Shown: piece after piece, positions 61,905 through 64,000 of the stretch | Numbering within the stretch: position 1 is the stretch's first letter | How the letters are laid out: each line of letters opens with the position of its first letter | Assembly (NCBI RefSeq): GCF_015218165.1 | Contig: NZ_CP048659.1 | Coordinates: forward strand, 1,240,001-1,304,000 | Direction: 5' to 3' | Source of the DNA: Acinetobacter piscicola | GTDB taxonomy: Bacteria > Pseudomonadota > Gammaproteobacteria > Pseudomonadales > Moraxellaceae | Length of the DNA stretch: 64,000 nucleotides | Program-made: the position numbers and the translations under genes | The notes under the pieces: model-generated | Database searches by the model: none | What the model saw: the letters and a program-made list of their open reading frames with translations, nothing else | Told to the model about the DNA's origin: nothing

Positions 61905-64000
61905 ATGGCGAGCCCAAGACCTTATGGGCTTCATGTAATTAGCGGCGAACTCAGTCAGCGTGATAACGATTTTATTGCGTCGGTGATTCACCGCTTTCTT
62001 GCATTTAAGGAAGCCGCACAGCTCGAAAACTTCAAGCGGGTTTATGATCTGCCGGATGGTGGTTTTTTTATCGTTCAGGATATGGGCGGTATATTTAAAA
62101 TCATTGCCGATAAGCAGGTCTTTGATCCTTCAAAAATTGTACTGGACGGTTTTGCCAAGCTCTATATCCCAATGCTTTACAGTGGCGTGATACTGGAATC
62201 CAGAATCCGGGAAAACGAAGGGGTTAAGTTGCGCCTATCGCATGGAACATTGCTGCGATTGGGTCAGTATGAAAAGCCGGTTACAACAGCCGAAGTCAGG
62301 CTATCCAGGTTCGATATAACTCCGAATGAAAAGATCGTACCGGAATTTGTATCCGAGAATCCTGGTCCGTTCCACATGACGCAATATTCCCAACAAAGAC
62401 CGACCTGGTACAGTGGTGCTATGGCAGAGCTCATGCAGATTGTTGGTGGATATGGTTCACAGCAGTTTAATCAGTTACCTGATTCAGCACTAGAACGTGC
62501 TCAAGTTTCCTTGCCTGAAAAATACAGGGAAGCGATTGCAGAATATTTGCTCCAGGTCCGATTGCCAGGTTATAGCGGCATCCCACCTGCAGACGGAAAA
62601 TTTCAGTTTGATTACAAGCTAACACAGACCAATGCGGTTACTTTTGACAGTGAAGGTTATCCGTGGCTTGTCCGGGTTGGTCCAACAGGGATTTATGCAA
62701 TGCCGCTTCCGGTTATCCCTGCAACCACAGCACCGGAGTTTCGGGAATGGATGGAGGAAGTAGGCGACCAGGAAATATTAAATATCCTGGACCGGTTCAA
62801 AGGGATGCCAAGCGGTGAAGGATTTCCTCAAGATACTGACTTTGGTTTCTGGTTACGTGCCGGGGTCATTATCAAAGTGTGTGAGGTAGAGGATTTTTTT
62901 AATCACTTACATTACAGTCCGAATTTAGGTTGGTCATTTAACCTGACCGGCTCGGAAGGCTTTCACACCTGCTATAAATACAATGATCAAGGTGTGGTGG
63001 TTGGAAGTGCTTACAAGATCCGTATCAATATCACTGCAGTATCTCAGCGTGGATGGCTAAGGGAAAGCACCATCAACGCTGAACATGCACAAGCTGTCAG
63101 CCAGTACATGGCAAAGTTAAAGAGTCTCATTCCAGTTTCATCCAAAGGCAATGCTATCTACTACAAATTGCGTCTCTCACCAGATCAACTGATTGCCCGG
63201 GCAAATATGGGCATCAGTGTAGGCGAGAAAGAAATTGAATGGTGGGACCAACTTGAACTCGATCCGATCACCAGTGCGACTGGAAGGGTAAGCAAGGTAG
63301 GTGAAGGTCTTTTGTATCATCCGGCGCTACCTGAGTTTCAGCCGCAAATAAAGTTCCCTGTTGTTGCAGCCGGTGGTTGTATCTCATTTGACTTTTCCAG
63401 TACAGAACGGATCCCCGAAGATCTGCGACCTAACTGCGACACTATCATGTTTGGTTACTACATTGGCAACAACCTAAAAGTCGTCAAGTATTTTTATGAC
63501 ATGCGTAGTTATAGCAAAGAAGTAGAAAGTGATTTTGAAAAGGTGATGGCGGTTGGATCCTGGAATGAGGTTGAAACATCCGGCAGCAGCTCGGTACAAG
63601 GTCATTTTTACACCTCAGATTTTGATCACCGTGAAATCCTTGAGCCTTACAAGCGTGAAACTTCGATCGTAGGTAAGGATAAGGGTTATAACAGCACAGC
63701 TTTTTCTGGATTTAATGTGGCGTTTGGTATGCAAGGTTTAATTTGGAGAAATCGCTACTACACCCACCTTACCAAAACTAAAGTTTCAGAAGGTGCCAAA
63801 CTTGAGCTCGGTATCTGTATTCCCTATCTCAACCGTAATGCCGTACTTCTGGCCAAAAAAACAGAAGTGCACCGATATGAAACCGAAAACTTTTCACTTC
63901 ACGCCATGCAGGATCCATACACTTATAAAATGTGGACCTATGACCGTATCTGGCATTGGACCGATCCATTGGAGAAGATGACCGGTAAACCATCTCCGGT
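61905..64000 (+). CDS. Large virion protein (3' partial)
   Basis: Open frame from ATG 61905 to the right edge (698 codons, no stop), starting 4 bases after the previous gene. Aromatic-rich, soluble, without enzymatic motifs I recognise: SPRPYGLHVISGELSQRDND at the start, a central WSFNLTGSEGFHTCYKY and, near the end, HAMQDPYTYKMWTYDRIWHW. A tail or adsorption protein is likely from its place in the operon. Confidence 0.7.
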   Translation, partial: MASPRPYGLHVISGELSQRDNDFIASVIHRFLAFKEAAQLENFKRVYDLPDGGFFIVQDMGGIFKIIADKQVFDPSKIVLDGFAKLYIPMLYSGVILESRIRENEGVKLRLSHGTLLRLGQYEKPVTTAEVRLSRFDITPNEKIVPEFVSENPGPFHMTQYSQQRPTWYSGAMAELMQIVGGYGSQQFNQLPDSALERAQVSLPEKYREAIAEYLLQVRLPGYSGIPPADGKFQFDYKLTQTNAVTFDSEGYPWLVRVGPTGIYAMPLPVIPATTAPEFREWMEEVGDQEILNILDRFKGMPSGEGFPQDTDFGFWLRAGVIIKVCEVEDFFNHLHYSPNLGWSFNLTGSEGFHTCYKYNDQGVVVGSAYKIRINITAVSQRGWLRESTINAEHAQAVSQYMAKLKSLIPVSSKGNAIYYKLRLSPDQLIARANMGISVGEKEIEWWDQLELDPITSATGRVSKVGEGLLYHPALPEFQPQIKFPVVAAGGCISFDFSSTERIPEDLRPNCDTIMFGYYIGNNLKVVKYFYDMRSYSKEVESDFEKVMAVGSWNEVETSGSSSVQGHFYTSDFDHREILEPYKRETSIVGKDKGYNSTAFSGFNVAFGMQGLIWRNRYYTHLTKTKVSEGAKLELGICIPYLNRNAVLLAKKTEVHRYETENFSLHAMQDPYTYKMWTYDRIWHWTDPLEKMTGKPSP

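Overview
The window reads as an Acinetobacter-type chromosome (AT-rich Gammaproteobacterium) carrying part of a prophage. The host assignment rests on the gene set and order (nirB, a NirD/FAD fusion, nasA, molybdenum cofactor genes; the MoaC-MoaB fusion; trpGDC; folE, smr, hemE) and on codon use. No database search was possible, so it is an inference.

Bases 1-12962 form one functional block for assimilatory nitrate reduction. It contains nitrite reductase NirB (5' end outside the window), a NirD-like/FAD reductase fusion and the molybdenum nitrate reductase NasA. These are followed by the genes that make and insert its cofactor (mobA, moaA, moaD, moaE, fused moaC-moaB, moeA) and two of the three molybdate uptake genes (modA, modB; no modC here). 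Most junctions are tight, with ATGA or TAATG overlaps and strong Shine-Dalgarno sites.

Bases 13099-28229 are ordinary chromosomal genes: a class II aldolase, a pirin, an L,D-transpeptidase, hemE, a DUF817 membrane protein, DUF3015 and DUF4105 secreted proteins, a globin-coupled diguanylate cyclase, a cupin, folE, an Smr protein and the trpG-trpD-trpC operon on the minus strand.

From about 28.28 kb to the right end lies a prophage whose other end is outside the window. A leftward early operon (28347-33522) encodes a Rad52-like annealing protein and small accessory proteins, read from a PL-like promoter. Next come an inverted zinc-ribbon membrane gene in the position lambda uses for rex, an S24-family repressor and a rightward YdaS/Cro-like gene. 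The 13-bp palindrome CTACTTTAAGTAG (or close variants) occurs at both the leftward and rightward early promoters and is the likely repressor operator. The rightward early operon (35189-41281) holds a DUF1376 replication protein, a helicase-loader-like protein, many small genes, a truncated RuvC-like gene and an HTH gene. The late operon starts at 41369: terminase small and large subunits, portal, scaffold, coat, head-completion proteins and a run of large virion proteins, the last one leaving the window. Between portal and scaffold sits a roughly 3.2 kb cargo island (46146-49280) with an FRG-domain gene, a secreted protein, small plus-strand genes and a gene fragment. No integrase is present in the window.

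The most interesting items are the rex-position membrane gene, the FRG cargo island, the shared operator set, three inverted/direct repeat elements around the small terminase gene (candidate packaging or translational control elements), a CsrA-like small protein in the virion operon and a 1186-residue repeat protein.
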